Virus record (IMG/VR): IMGVR_UViG_3300030103_002259
Span: 19,392-83,391 of that record
Direction: 5' to 3' (one strand)
From: a virus
DNA length: 64,000 nucleotides
Made by a program: the position numbers and the translations under genes. Position 1 is the stretch's first letter. Every line of letters starts with the position of its first letter. The notes below the pieces were generated by a model. The model did not search any database. It was not told the DNA's origin and saw only the letters and a program-made list of their open reading frames with translations. Shown here one piece after another: positions 45,161 through 55,150 of the stretch.

Positions 45161-46774
45161 TTAGAATGATCCTCCAGTAACTGGGTTTCTCATAACAATC
45201 TTCAATACCTTAGTTGGGTCTTTTACCCATACAGCTGGCATTGTTTGAGACATCATAACTCTATACCCATTGAATTGTCCAGAAGACTGGAATCCTTGAG
45301 CACGACCCATATAGTCCATTGTACCATTTTGATACCACCACTTAAGTTGGTTATCCCACTCTAACTTCAACAAGAAGATGTTGTCATTAGTATTATCAGT
45401 GATGTCAAAGATAATGAATGAATAAGAAGATAATGGGAATCCATCAATGATTGGGTTCTCAATATCATTAGTATTTACATTATCAAATGCTGGGTTAAGT
45501 ACAAACTTAACATTAGCAAGGAAAGGAATTACATAGCTAGTGTAAGCAAAACCAAAGTTCAAGTCCATTCCTTGACCAGTGATTGCACCTATATCAGCAG
45601 CTTGAATTACAAGACCTGATGCTACAGCATCTCTCTTAATAGCTTCATTCACCATTCTCATTCCACCCATACCAGTTTGAACAATCAATTGTCTACCTGG
45701 ATCTGGACCTTGGAATTCAACTTTACCATTAAAGAAGTTATAAATCTCAGAACGGAATAAGTCAAGGTTAAAGTTATTTTTGTTATATACTCTTTTGAAA
45801 GAGTTATCAAGCTGTTGCCAAAGACCTACAGATAATCTTAAATCATCTGGTCCGTCTTGCCTAACTCTACCACCTTGTCCCCACATTAGGTAACACTCAA
45901 TATCAGAAGCAATCTTAGAAAGATGTGCAGCTTCCATTTGAGTAAGGAAAGTTCTAGAAAGATCACCATTATCAAATGCTCTCTTTACTTTATCTTTACC
46001 CATTGTTTTTACCATGTCATCTAAAGATGCTACAGCAGGATCCATATTTTTATCAAAAGTTCTCCAGATCTCAGTTACAGGAACTGTACCATCTGCATTC
46101 ATTCCACCTTTGATCATAAGATCAGCTCTAGAAGAAACTGAATAGTGAACATGAGCTTCTGCACCACCTACATAATTGTAGAATTCACGGAAACCTGTTT
46201 TAGTAGTGATGTCAGAGAATCTTTCACCATACTCACCTCTAGCAGAACCTTTTCTAAAGAATTTAGTTCCATTTGCTAAAAATGCTCTGTCAAATGAAGC
46301 AGCAGTATTATTGTTGACCATTTGTACAGTATAAATAAAACCATCTCCCATTGGAAGAATGTCTTCATCTGTAATGTAAAGTTCAGCACCATTGTATTTA
46401 TCATAAGTGATAATATCACCGTGACCAAAGTCTTTACAGCTCATCTTAATGCGGAAAGTTGTACCATCTACACCAAGAACACCTTCTCCTTCAATATCCT
46501 CAATAATATAAGGAAGATCATTAGATACAGGAGTTTGCCACTTATACTCACCACGAGCATTATCTACCATGATTACATTTTTACCACCAAAGCTAGACAT
46601 TTGATAAAGGGGCATCTCTACCTTCTGAGACATTGCCCATAGGTCCACTGGACCTAAGTCCATCGGTTCTGCATCCTTCAACATGTTAACCAAGTGGTAA
46701 GAGTCTACGTGTGAACTTGCGTTGTACGCTGTATCCCGTAGAAAGATACCATTGTTTAAAACTGGAGTTGCCAT
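45161..46774 (-). CDS. Major capsid protein (crAss-like), 537 aa
   Basis: A 537-residue protein with the size, place and pattern of crAss-like major capsid proteins. The N-terminus is MATPVLNNGIFLRDTAYNAS. A central stretch with GSARGEYGERFSDITTKTGF is followed by FYNYVGGAEAHVHYSVSSR, and the C-terminal region holds YTSYVIPFLANVKFVLNPAFD. Codon use is clean and Gly/Asp-rich with few Cys. The acidic scaffold-like gene lies 30 bp upstream, portal and TerL precede that, and a strong terminator follows, so transcription seems to be concentrated here. It should form the icosahedral shell (HK97 fold). Confidence 0.85.
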   Translation of the reverse strand: MATPVLNNGIFLRDTAYNASSHVDSYHLVNMLKDAEPMDLGPVDLWAMSQKVEMPLYQMSSFGGKNVIMVDNARGEYKWQTPVSNDLPYIIEDIEGEGVLGVDGTTFRIKMSCKDFGHGDIITYDKYNGAELYITDEDILPMGDGFIYTVQMVNNNTAASFDRAFLANGTKFFRKGSARGEYGERFSDITTKTGFREFYNYVGGAEAHVHYSVSSRADLMIKGGMNADGTVPVTEIWRTFDKNMDPAVASLDDMVKTMGKDKVKRAFDNGDLSRTFLTQMEAAHLSKIASDIECYLMWGQGGRVRQDGPDDLRLSVGLWQQLDNSFKRVYNKNNFNLDLFRSEIYNFFNGKVEFQGPDPGRQLIVQTGMGGMRMVNEAIKRDAVASGLVIQAADIGAITGQGMDLNFGFAYTSYVIPFLANVKFVLNPAFDNVNTNDIENPIIDGFPLSSYSFIIFDITDNTNDNIFLLKLEWDNQLKWWYQNGTMDYMGRAQGFQSSGQFNGYRVMMSQTMPAVWVKDPTKVLKIVMRNPVTGGSF

Positions 46775-46804
46775 TTATTTATTTGTTTTTATTTGTTTAC
46801 TAAT

Positions 46805-48100
46805 TTAAAAACCTCTGCTAAACATATTTTGTTTTTTCCGAGGAACTGTCTGTTTTTTTCTTGTTGTTCTTCTTGAACTTGTTGAAACATCTTTTTTAAC
46901 TGTTGCTGAAGAACTTAATTTTCTTGCTTGTTCAGCTGTTTTTAATTGTCTTGCAGTTTTTCTTACAGCTTCATCAGCTCCAACAGATCTTACTTTAGTT
47001 TTGTAACCTTTTGGATCTGCTAATAACCATAATGCCTCTGCAATAAGATCATGTCTAGGTTCTACAAACTGGTACTTTTCTAATAAATGCCCTAATAAAT
47101 TTGTAGGTTTCCCAGATATTGAAGGGTAATTAGGTTGAACTAAACCAGAAAATAAAAGACTTTGTGTCTTTTTATCTAATTTTAAATCATCTAATTGGCC
47201 TTGAGCAAGTGTATTATATACATTATCTTGATATGCTTTTGCTTGTTCAGCTTGTTGAGCTTTTTTCTGTTCTTGCTCTGCTAGTTGTTGTGCAACAATT
47301 GTTTCTTGCATTTTATCTAACTTTGGCTTAAACTGTTTAGCTTTTTTACCAAGCCTGTCAAGATCTGCCCAATCTTGTATTTCAGCTTCTATTTCTTCAG
47401 CTGTACCAAATCTTGTAGCATGAAGATATTGTCTTGCAATTTCAGCTTGATGATTTTCATCTTCAGGATTTAGATCCATAGTATCTTCTACTTGGGCTAA
47501 AGTTCTAAATAAACTTTTTAAATCCTGACCTCCATCTGCAACATACTTTGCTGCAACTTGAAGTTCTTCAGGTAAAGATTGAAAAAATTCTCTAGGAGTA
47601 TCTTGTCTAATCTTTTCTTCCCTTTGCTGAAAATTTGTTTCAAATAACTCTCTGAAATCTTTAGCTGTATAATCTTCTAAATCCTTATCATCATCAAATG
47701 GTAATAAAGATCCTTCTTCTATCATTTTATTAGCTAATTCAACAAGACCGCTCTTATCTACTCTAGGTCTTCCTGATGCAGTTTCTCCATTTTCTTCTTG
47801 TTCTGAGATCATCTCATCCAATTCAGAAATAGTTTCTTCTGCAGTTTCAGTAGGTGTTACCTCTACTTCTTCTGAAGTTGTTTCAACAGGTTTGTCAATG
47901 AACGTTGTGTCTACTTCCTTTTCCTTTGAAAAGACTGTATTTTTTTCTTCTAAATCTTCTTCAGGTAGCATGACACTTTCTGCTCCTGGTTGTCCAAAGA
48001 TTTCATCAATATTTATATCTACTTCCTCTACCGTTGTAGATTCTTGTATTTTAGACTCAGTATTTTGTACTTCGTCTGAAGTTGATTTTTCTTCACTCAT
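46805..48100 (-). CDS. Scaffold-like acidic protein, 431 aa
   Basis: The N-terminal 130 residues are strongly acidic (MSEEKSTSDEVQNTESK, EEVEVTPTETAEETISELDE). A helical Gln/Lys/Glu-rich coiled coil follows (AQQLAEQEQKKAQQAEQAK, near 265-290), and the last 50 residues are very basic (RRTTRKKQTVPRKKQNMFS). Acidic and coiled coil with a basic C-terminal capsid-binding tail is the usual plan of scaffolding proteins, and the gene lies between portal and capsid as expected. A full TTTTAGTATATTA motif stands 24-36 bp before the ATG and probably drives scaffold plus capsid. No protease domain is seen in it. Confidence 0.7.
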   Translation of the reverse strand: MSEEKSTSDEVQNTESKIQESTTVEEVDINIDEIFGQPGAESVMLPEEDLEEKNTVFSKEKEVDTTFIDKPVETTSEEVEVTPTETAEETISELDEMISEQEENGETASGRPRVDKSGLVELANKMIEEGSLLPFDDDKDLEDYTAKDFRELFETNFQQREEKIRQDTPREFFQSLPEELQVAAKYVADGGQDLKSLFRTLAQVEDTMDLNPEDENHQAEIARQYLHATRFGTAEEIEAEIQDWADLDRLGKKAKQFKPKLDKMQETIVAQQLAEQEQKKAQQAEQAKAYQDNVYNTLAQGQLDDLKLDKKTQSLLFSGLVQPNYPSISGKPTNLLGHLLEKYQFVEPRHDLIAEALWLLADPKGYKTKVRSVGADEAVRKTARQLKTAEQARKLSSSATVKKDVSTSSRRTTRKKQTVPRKKQNMFSRGF

Positions 48101-48123
48101 TTTTGTTGGTTTTGTTTATATAA

Positions 48124-48136
48124 TAATATACTAAAA
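48124..48136 (-). promoter_or_regulatory. Promoter-like TTTTAGTATATTA before scaffold and capsid
   Basis: A perfect copy 24-36 bp before the scaffold ATG. An inverted repeat AAATCTTTAAGATTT lies immediately upstream (about 48138-48152) and could be an operator. Confidence 0.55.
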
Positions 48137-48195
48137 TAAATCTTAAAGATTTAAAATTATTTTAAAAATTTTAATTAATTTTTTGCACTATATAG

Positions 48196-50946
48196 CTAAG
48201 TAGCATCATTTTGATTTCTAACATCATATTTATTTTTATTTTCTCTAGCTATTTGTAGTTGTTTATCTGCTATTTCTTTTTGAGCTTGTATTTTTTCACG
48301 CTCAATTTGATTTTTAGCAGATTCATTATTCATTCTATTTACTTCCTTTTCTCTTTGCAAGTCTGTTTGTGTTTGATATTGTTCAGTATCTCTAATATCT
48401 TTCATAGCATCTTGGAAGTCAGATTGCATATTTTTATCAATATCTGCCATTGATCCATAACCCGCAGCTCTAATTTCAGCAACAAGAATATCTTTTCTTC
48501 TTTCTTTCTCAGCTTCTTGAGCTTCTGCATCCAATCTCATTTGCTCTTGTTCTTTCTGAGCCTGTAATTGTTGTTCTTGCATTTGCTGTTGTTGCTGTTG
48601 CTCTTGTTGTTTTTGTTGTTGTTGTTTTTGTTCAGATGTTTTTAAAACTGTATTTAGTCCAGCAATAGAATCTGATTGAATAATTTTACCTAAGTCATAT
48701 ATACTAGCACCTGTAGTATTATTCTGCATAGCCATTTGTTTTAATTGCTCTAATACAGCTCTATGGTTTGCAGTTGTAGTACAAAAGATATTGAGATCTC
48801 TCATCAAAAGATCTGTACCATTAATTTGAAAATTAACTTTTTCATCCAGTGATGTTATATAAGTCAATCTTGCAGATGGTTTAGTACTATGATAATATTG
48901 AGCTAGATCTGTTCTCATTTCATGTACTCTAGGCATTAGATAATCTGAGTGTTGTACAAAGTACATTTCTGTTTGGGCATATGATGCATTGGCCGCTTGT
49001 TCTACACCAGTAGCTGTCATTTGTGATAATTGCTGCCCCATTCTTTGTGGATTAACACCAATTACCTCATATGCTTGTTGTTTAAAATGATTAGCTAATT
49101 GAACTCTAGACATTAATCTATTAGTCTGATCTAAATCAAGTTTCTGAAAATGCTGGAAGTTTAATGCATTTTCTGTATTTGTAATAGTAGTATCTAGTGG
49201 TAGCATTTGGAAATCTTTCATAGCTACATAAGCTTTAGATAAATTACCTTTACCCCAGTCCTCACCTAATGAATGTTTAGGTAATGCATTTTGATCTAAT
49301 AAAATTACAGTACCTAATTCATCTACTAAAATATCAGCTATTTGATTATTTACAATATTAAAACCTATTTGATATGGTTTCATTAAATCAATAAGAGCTG
49401 TTGATTTAGTATTTCTATCAGAAAATACAGCACCCTCTACAGGTAGTTTACAACCATATAAACTATTCTCACCTTTAAACTGAAATTTAAGAGGATTTAA
49501 ACGATTAGTATTTATACCTAAATACATAGGTGCAAGTCCTCCTGGATTATTCATACCCCAATAGCTAGGAATATTTGGTCCTATTTTGATACCACCCCAA
49601 ACCTCATTGATCCAGATCCAATCAATATGTTCTCCAAATAATAAATTTTCTTTATTCTTATTTTTAAATAACCTAGTATCATAAATAGGTTTATCTGTAA
49701 TTTTGTAATCTTCTGTAACAATCTCGTTTAATATTTGACCATCTTCAGTTACTTTAACTAGATGACCTAGTTTTCTTTGTGACTTCCAGTAAGATTGTGT
49801 AACCCGTAATAAGTTTGCATCAGGTGAATCTAACATACTTTCACTTTCACCTATAATATCTGCAACTACATCACCTCCGTCATATAATCCTGAATCACCC
49901 ATAAATGATGTATACTGACGCATGGCTAAAGATGGTCTATCTGTATTCCATTGATGTGATTTAGTAGCATCATAAAAAGAACCATCATTTTGCTGACCAG
50001 TAATAGTATAACCAGCAGATCTTACAGGATAAATTGATTCTAAAGATTCTAGCTGCTCTTCAGTCATTAAAAATCCAAATTTATCTATAACATCAGCTGC
50101 TGTATACATATCTGTTTTACCAACCCACTGACCATCTGAGATATATCTAGTATCAGGAGATTTATGGTAAAAAGTTAATGCAGGATTCCAGAGCTCTACA
50201 TCATAATCATCTTCCATCATATGAAAATGCCAGAACTCTCTATCTGTAATTAACATATCACGAAAGCCTCTTTCTTCAAGCTCATCCATTCTAAATCTTT
50301 CAATATCTACTTTATGTTGATGTTCAGCCCACTGTTCCACCATAGATCTATAGTCTTTCTTAAAGAACTGTTCTATTTCAGGTAAGCTTTTGATATTATC
50401 TGAAGACATTTGTTGTTGTGCTTCTTGAGAGTTAGGATCTAATCCTTGAGCAACCATGGCGGCCATTATCTTAACTTGTGCATCTGCCATTAATGTTTTT
50501 TCTACCTCAGCTCTTTTCTGTTCAAGCATTTCATTATATGAAAATTCATCAACAGCTCTATAAGTTAATTTAGTAGATCTTTTTGCAAACTCTGCAACAA
50601 GTACATTTACAACATTAGGAATAATTGGATAAAATCTTAGCTCAAGAGCATTTGAAGTATCATCTAAAAGATTTTCTACAATATCTTTCATTTCATTATC
50701 ATCTTCGATAATGTAATCTGTTCTATCAATAATACCTTTTGCTAGCTTATAATTTTTCATTAGCCTTCTTGAGTTTCGTCTTAATTGTTTAAGACCATTC
50801 CACTCAAGCCAGTCTAAATTCCAAGCAGCCCATTCTTGTGTTTTATCTTTTTTAGGTAGAAACTGAAGAGGTTGAGTTAAAGTACCCATCCTTTCTTGTT
50901 TAGCTTTAGCGCCTTTTTTTAATTGAAGTGCATTAAATACCTGCAT
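48196..50946 (-). CDS. Portal protein, 916 aa
   Basis: A 916-residue protein between TerL and scaffold, of the long type usual in crAss-like phages. The N-terminus is basic and helical (KTQEWAAWNLDWLEWNGLK). The middle has portal-like features, including the stretch with VNPQRMGQQLSQMTATGVEQ near 690 and the long helix region preceding it. Residues about 769-800 are a Gln-rich coiled coil (KQQQQKQQEQQQQQQMQEQ), followed by a charged helix to the C-terminus. It should form the dodecameric vertex for DNA packaging. It lies 5 bp after TerL. Confidence 0.78.
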   Translation of the reverse strand: MQVFNALQLKKGAKAKQERMGTLTQPLQFLPKKDKTQEWAAWNLDWLEWNGLKQLRRNSRRLMKNYKLAKGIIDRTDYIIEDDNEMKDIVENLLDDTSNALELRFYPIIPNVVNVLVAEFAKRSTKLTYRAVDEFSYNEMLEQKRAEVEKTLMADAQVKIMAAMVAQGLDPNSQEAQQQMSSDNIKSLPEIEQFFKKDYRSMVEQWAEHQHKVDIERFRMDELEERGFRDMLITDREFWHFHMMEDDYDVELWNPALTFYHKSPDTRYISDGQWVGKTDMYTAADVIDKFGFLMTEEQLESLESIYPVRSAGYTITGQQNDGSFYDATKSHQWNTDRPSLAMRQYTSFMGDSGLYDGGDVVADIIGESESMLDSPDANLLRVTQSYWKSQRKLGHLVKVTEDGQILNEIVTEDYKITDKPIYDTRLFKNKNKENLLFGEHIDWIWINEVWGGIKIGPNIPSYWGMNNPGGLAPMYLGINTNRLNPLKFQFKGENSLYGCKLPVEGAVFSDRNTKSTALIDLMKPYQIGFNIVNNQIADILVDELGTVILLDQNALPKHSLGEDWGKGNLSKAYVAMKDFQMLPLDTTITNTENALNFQHFQKLDLDQTNRLMSRVQLANHFKQQAYEVIGVNPQRMGQQLSQMTATGVEQAANASYAQTEMYFVQHSDYLMPRVHEMRTDLAQYYHSTKPSARLTYITSLDEKVNFQINGTDLLMRDLNIFCTTTANHRAVLEQLKQMAMQNNTTGASIYDLGKIIQSDSIAGLNTVLKTSEQKQQQQKQQEQQQQQQMQEQQLQAQKEQEQMRLDAEAQEAEKERRKDILVAEIRAAGYGSMADIDKNMQSDFQDAMKDIRDTEQYQTQTDLQREKEVNRMNNESAKNQIEREKIQAQKEIADKQLQIARENKNKYDVRNQNDAT

Positions 50947-50951
50947 AATTA

Positions 50952-53165
50952 CTATTTAATATTTTTGAAAGCAGACCTTTTTACAGATGTACCATTAATT
51001 CTCTTTCTTTTCCTACCCATATGTCTAAACGGACTACTCTTTAATTTATACAAATTTTCTGACTTTTGCAACTTTTTAGCATCATCATCCATGATAGTTC
51101 TCTTTCTATAACCTCTATTAGATTCTTGAATTCTCATAAATGCTACAAGCGCTGCAAAAGACACGAGCCTATCCACATTGACCCCATCTGCATATTCTCT
51201 CATTTCTTTTATAAGCATGGGATCAGGAATTCTTTCTATCCCGTATGTTTTTCTAACTATAGTACCATCCTCTTTTGTTTCTACATCTATCTCTTCTTTT
51301 GTAAACTCAATAGTATACGACAACAAATGAGCCTTAAATAATGTACCAGTATTCTTCCAACCATATTCTTGGAATACATTAGCATTAGCACCAAGATCTT
51401 TTAAAAACATAATTTGACTTTTAGGTACAAGATACTTTTGCTTCTTTCTGTGAATCATATAATTTATAAATAATGATATGTTATTTTCTATAACTGTCCA
51501 CGCATTATACCACTCAATTATATGTTCTAATCTTTCATGTGTTCTATTTATATCATCAAACCTTCCGCACCATGCAGCAACTATTTTAGCTGGTTCTATA
51601 TAAGTTTGCGTTTCTATACCAGTAACTTTTGTTACCTCTACAGAATTTTTCATTACATAAATAGAACATAATGATTCTGAGGTTGTGGTTTTACCTTCTG
51701 AAACAGGGTCAATAGATGCATAGTAAGTCCCAAAAGAAGGATTGTCTACAGGTCTTTCCCAAACTACCAAAACACCTTCTTTATTTTCTGTTTTCTTTTT
51801 TATTGGAAAATCTTTTATAGGTTGTTTATTAGACCTTTTAGATTGCAGCTTACCATTTTCATCTTCATACAAATCTATAAACTCATAACCATATGTTTTA
51901 TCTTCTATTCTTTGCTGTTGTGCAGCTAGCAGATGTGTAGGAAATACAGAAATAGATCTATGGTCAAATGCTTCTTTTATATTTCTTGGATGCTGAGATA
52001 TTCTCAATTGATAATCTTCTGGAGCCAACTCTTTTTTCCAATCTATAAATTGTTGTTCTAAAGCTTTAAGCGCTTTTTCTACTTTAGAGTTGCCATACTG
52101 GTCTATATGTGGAGGCATAGACCATTGTTCAGGAATAAATAAACCTGACAAACCAGTAGTACCTTTATCATCTATTAAATCAGTTTCTACAGCATAAATA
52201 TCTTTAGATGTAGGATTCTGAATCATATCTTTAAGCGGGTTACATTGTGACAAATCACCCACGGATCCTGCTGCTATAAATAATCCTGTAGTAGTAAGAC
52301 CAGATCTCATTGCTGGTCTCATGTACTCATATGTCTTATCCATTTTAGGTGCAATACCTGCTTCCTCATGAAAGAAGTATTTAACAGGACCCCCTACACC
52401 ATTTGTTGGATCTTTTTCAAATGACATTGCTTGTATAGTTCCTTTAAGTCCTACTTCAGTTTTTCTATTACCCTTTCTAACCTCAATCTTTTGTTGCCAC
52501 ATCATTATTTTGTTTGGGTTCATAGGTCTATACCATGCAGTATGTTCATTTAGAAATGCTGCATATTCATCTAAAAACTTCCAAGATCCTTTCTCATTGA
52601 TATAATCTTTAAGACTAGCGCCTATTTTTAATGTCACCCCAGCTTCAAACCATTGCTGGTTAATAAGCTTTGCCATATGATAGTAAGATGATGCTATCTG
52701 ACGTTTCTTTAGTATAGCAACATGTTTATAGTTTAACTCTGCTAGCATCTCATACAATGCCATATGATACTGAGCATCCCTAATATCAGCAAACCCAAAT
52801 TGTTGTATTTCTTTATTAAAGATTGGTAGAAAGTTTAACCACATATAATAATCACGGGTTATATACCAGGTTCCTTTTTTAGATTTATATATTACACCCT
52901 TTCTACATTTCTTTTTTTCACCATCCCAGTATTTAATAAAATCTTTTGATTTAAATGCTGATGTGCAATAAACACCTGTATCTTTAAACTTAGTTGCTTG
53001 TGAATTAAATTGTAAACTAGTTTTATCAAAATTATACTGACCAGGTTCTTTAAATAAAACTCTTATATAATCTGCAAAGTCTTCTCTGCTATCAAAGTCT
53101 GTAGTAGTCCATACACCATTATCCCAAGTTGGGATATCCTCATATATTTCTGTATTATTGATCAT
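50952..53165 (-). CDS. terL: Terminase large subunit (TerL), 737 aa
   Basis: The ATPase-nuclease motor that packages DNA into the head. The ATPase part has a degenerate Walker A (KKRQIASS, 153-160), Walker B (YFFHEEAG, 263-270) and a coupling motif near FIAAGSVGD (296-304). The RNase-H-like nuclease starts at YYASIDPVSEGKT (481-493) with Asp 486 as the likely first metal ligand. The length is typical of crAss-like TerL. It overlaps the stop of the 171-residue gene by 11 bp and is followed by portal at 5 bp, as expected. The C-terminus is basic (RKRKRINGTSVKRS). Confidence 0.88.
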   Translation of the reverse strand: MINNTEIYEDIPTWDNGVWTTTDFDSREDFADYIRVLFKEPGQYNFDKTSLQFNSQATKFKDTGVYCTSAFKSKDFIKYWDGEKKKCRKGVIYKSKKGTWYITRDYYMWLNFLPIFNKEIQQFGFADIRDAQYHMALYEMLAELNYKHVAILKKRQIASSYYHMAKLINQQWFEAGVTLKIGASLKDYINEKGSWKFLDEYAAFLNEHTAWYRPMNPNKIMMWQQKIEVRKGNRKTEVGLKGTIQAMSFEKDPTNGVGGPVKYFFHEEAGIAPKMDKTYEYMRPAMRSGLTTTGLFIAAGSVGDLSQCNPLKDMIQNPTSKDIYAVETDLIDDKGTTGLSGLFIPEQWSMPPHIDQYGNSKVEKALKALEQQFIDWKKELAPEDYQLRISQHPRNIKEAFDHRSISVFPTHLLAAQQQRIEDKTYGYEFIDLYEDENGKLQSKRSNKQPIKDFPIKKKTENKEGVLVVWERPVDNPSFGTYYASIDPVSEGKTTTSESLCSIYVMKNSVEVTKVTGIETQTYIEPAKIVAAWCGRFDDINRTHERLEHIIEWYNAWTVIENNISLFINYMIHRKKQKYLVPKSQIMFLKDLGANANVFQEYGWKNTGTLFKAHLLSYTIEFTKEEIDVETKEDGTIVRKTYGIERIPDPMLIKEMREYADGVNVDRLVSFAALVAFMRIQESNRGYRKRTIMDDDAKKLQKSENLYKLKSSPFRHMGRKRKRINGTSVKRSAFKNIK

Positions 53166-53670
53166 ATCCTAAACCATAACCACCTCTTACAGAAGATTGT
53201 TGTTCTTCTTGCAAGTCTTTGTATGCACCTTTAAATGAAGATCTAATCTGTTCAAATTTAGCAGCCGCATTTACCATAGAATTTATATTACCATCGCGGC
53301 CATGTTCTATTGGTGTAGTCTCCATATATCTCCCTAATCTATCTAACATAGCTGCAATACCTTTATATGCTCTGGATGTAGGTGTTTCATACATTCTCTG
53401 ACAAAATTTTAAAGCAGCGTAAACATCATCATCTTCTGTAGAAAACTCAGCTCCAATCTCCTCTAATATTAAAGACTCTTTATCTATATCAGGTGTATGA
53501 AAAAAAGGATTAAGATCTGGACTTGGGCAAGTCATATAAAATAGATATTGATATATTTTTAAATAATCATCAGGAAACTTTTCCATTATATCTTTTAAAG
53601 ATTTTAAAGTATAACAATGTTCAGTAGGAATTACAGTATCATTTTCAATATCAAATAGTCTAATTAACAT
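53155..53670 (-). CDS. Conserved packaging-module protein (possible small terminase), 171 aa
   Basis: A 171-residue acidic and helical protein (LKDIMEKFPDDYLKIYQYL, then YMTCPSPDLNPFF) that overlaps TerL by 11 bp. Phages of Bacteroidota often carry a similar gene just before TerL. The N-terminus has LIRLFDIENDTVIPTEHCY, and the C-terminus ends with GGYGLGYDQ. There is no helix-turn-helix that I can be sure of, so the small-terminase assignment is by position only. Confidence 0.6.
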   Translation of the reverse strand: MLIRLFDIENDTVIPTEHCYTLKSLKDIMEKFPDDYLKIYQYLFYMTCPSPDLNPFFHTPDIDKESLILEEIGAEFSTEDDDVYAALKFCQRMYETPTSRAYKGIAAMLDRLGRYMETTPIEHGRDGNINSMVNAAAKFEQIRSSFKGAYKDLQEEQQSSVRGGYGLGYDQ

Positions 53671-53674
53671 TTTA

Positions 53675-54484
53675 TTAGTTTTTTAAGTAGTGTAGTATTG
53701 CGTGCACTTCATCAATTAAATAATCTACAGGGAGTATGTTAACTTTTGATACAATAGGATCACCTGATGAATTAGTTTTTGTAATAGGATATCCATATTT
53801 ATCTTCACCTTCTTTTTCAAACTCAACATGATATATAAATATATTTCCTGGCTTTAATTTAGGATTATGCTTTAATATAATATACATATAAATACTGAGC
53901 TGTAAACTATAATGGTTAAAGTTACAATCATCCAAGTTAGTAACTGGAGAACTCATTTTCTCACTTATACCTTCCCAGTTTTTATAAGATTCTTTTTTAA
54001 TTTCTTTATTGGTCTTATAATCAATAATATGAACTTTATTATTTATAACTTCAACAAGATCTGCTTGACCACATATACCAGCAGACTTTAAATAAACCAT
54101 ATGTTCAGGGTAAATTCCTGGATCTAACTTTTGGGTTGAGGATAATTTTTTACCATCCTTTAATGGTTGAGGTGGTATTACAGGTATTACAACACCTTCT
54201 TTTTCCATAGAAGAAAGCGAACATAAATCAGCTTCTCTTTGATTATGATAAAATGTTCCTAAATCTGTAGCACGTTTAGATTCTTTATTCCAAATTTTAA
54301 TAATCTCTTTTGGTTCTAAATTATACCATTTTGACTTTTTATTTTTACTAACCTTATTGGCAACTTTTTTTGCATCAAAAGGTTTCTTAAGTTTTGAAAT
54401 CACTGTAGTTACACTAGTCCATTTTATATCTGACTTGTCTATACTATGGTAACTATGATCTTTTTCATTAAATAATAAATTCAT
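53675..54484 (-). CDS. PD-(D/E)XK family nuclease (RecB/Cas4-like), 269 aa
   Basis: I take the ATG at 54484 (MNLLFNEKDHSYHS), 2 bp after the upstream stop, instead of one 25 codons earlier that overlaps that gene. Motifs in order: GTFYHNQRE (the His-containing motif), GICGQADLVE (first Asp), VHIIDYKTN (the DxK of the active site), and HYSLQLSIYMYIL (Gln-Tyr helix), i.e. the RecB-type nuclease order. It would cut or trim DNA in packaging or recombination. crAss-like phages often carry such a nuclease near TerL. Confidence 0.8.
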   Translation of the reverse strand: MNLLFNEKDHSYHSIDKSDIKWTSVTTVISKLKKPFDAKKVANKVSKNKKSKWYNLEPKEIIKIWNKESKRATDLGTFYHNQREADLCSLSSMEKEGVVIPVIPPQPLKDGKKLSSTQKLDPGIYPEHMVYLKSAGICGQADLVEVINNKVHIIDYKTNKEIKKESYKNWEGISEKMSSPVTNLDDCNFNHYSLQLSIYMYIILKHNPKLKPGNIFIYHVEFEKEGEDKYGYPITKTNSSGDPIVSKVNILPVDYLIDEVHAILHYLKN

Positions 54485-54486
54485 AA

Positions 54487-54789
54487 TTAATCTGTTAGTT
54501 GATCTAATATATCTTCTTCTGATTCTGTCATTAGTGCAGGCCATTCTCCTATTGGACATGCTGATGATAAAGCTCTTGTTTTAAATGCAAGTGAACATCC
54601 ACAATTACCACAACAAGGTTGTGTACCAGGCATCTCACATTTTGTTCCTTTAAGATCTATTTCTATACACTCTTTGCATAAAGACATTCTTTTTAAGGCA
54701 ACATCTTCTACAAACTCATCTCTAATTACTGCATTTTTAATACCTTCATAAATCTGTTTTCTGTTTTCCCATATTTTCTTTAAATTCAT
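54487..54789 (-). CDS. Cys-rich zinc-binding small protein, 100 aa
   Basis: An N-terminal helix (KKIWENRKQIYEGIKNAVI), then MSLCKECIEIDLKGTKCEMP, GTQPCCGNCGCSLAFKTRA and SSACPIGEW. Eight Cys in CxxC, CCxxCxC and single positions suggest two zinc sites. It overlaps the 134-residue gene by 44 bp. It lies between the winged-helix-like gene and the nuclease. It may act in packaging or late regulation. Function not known. Confidence 0.65.
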   Translation of the reverse strand: MNLKKIWENRKQIYEGIKNAVIRDEFVEDVALKRMSLCKECIEIDLKGTKCEMPGTQPCCGNCGCSLAFKTRALSSACPIGEWPALMTESEEDILDQLTD

Positions 54790-55150
54790 TTTTAATCTTT
54801 TTATAAGTTGTCTTTCTTTCTTCTTCTAAATTGTGTAGTTCCATTAATTTAATAAGTAGTTGTAATTTATCTTCTATAGTTTTTTTATTATAATAAGCTG
54901 AGAATGTAGAAGTATCATGATTTTTTAAAACTTTTTTATATTTATCAATAGATTTTCTTATATAATTAGCTTTTGAAACAAAATGACCTAAACCCTCTAT
55001 ATTTAATCTTGTATATTCTAGATTACTTAAAGCCGATCTACATTCTTTATAATAAAAATCTATAAGTGCTTCAATTAAATTAGAATCTTCTTTTAACTTA
55101 TTACTAATCTCATCAATAAAAATCTTAACTTTTTTTGGATTCATAAGCAA
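54746..55150 (-). CDS. Helical hypothetical protein, 134 aa
   Basis: Mostly charged helix (KVKIFIDEISNKLKEDSNLIE, KLQLLIKLMELHNLEEERK). It overlaps both neighbours (26 bp upstream, 44 bp downstream), which suggests translational coupling. A second in-frame ATG two codons in (55144, MNPKKVKIF) is as likely a start. No recognised motif; conserved position in the packaging module is the only hint. Confidence 0.55.
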   Translation of the reverse strand: MLMNPKKVKIFIDEISNKLKEDSNLIEALIDFYYKECRSALSNLEYTRLNIEGLGHFVSKANYIRKSIDKYKKVLKNHDTSTFSAYYNKKTIEDKLQLLIKLMELHNLEEERKTTYKKIKNEFKENMGKQKTDL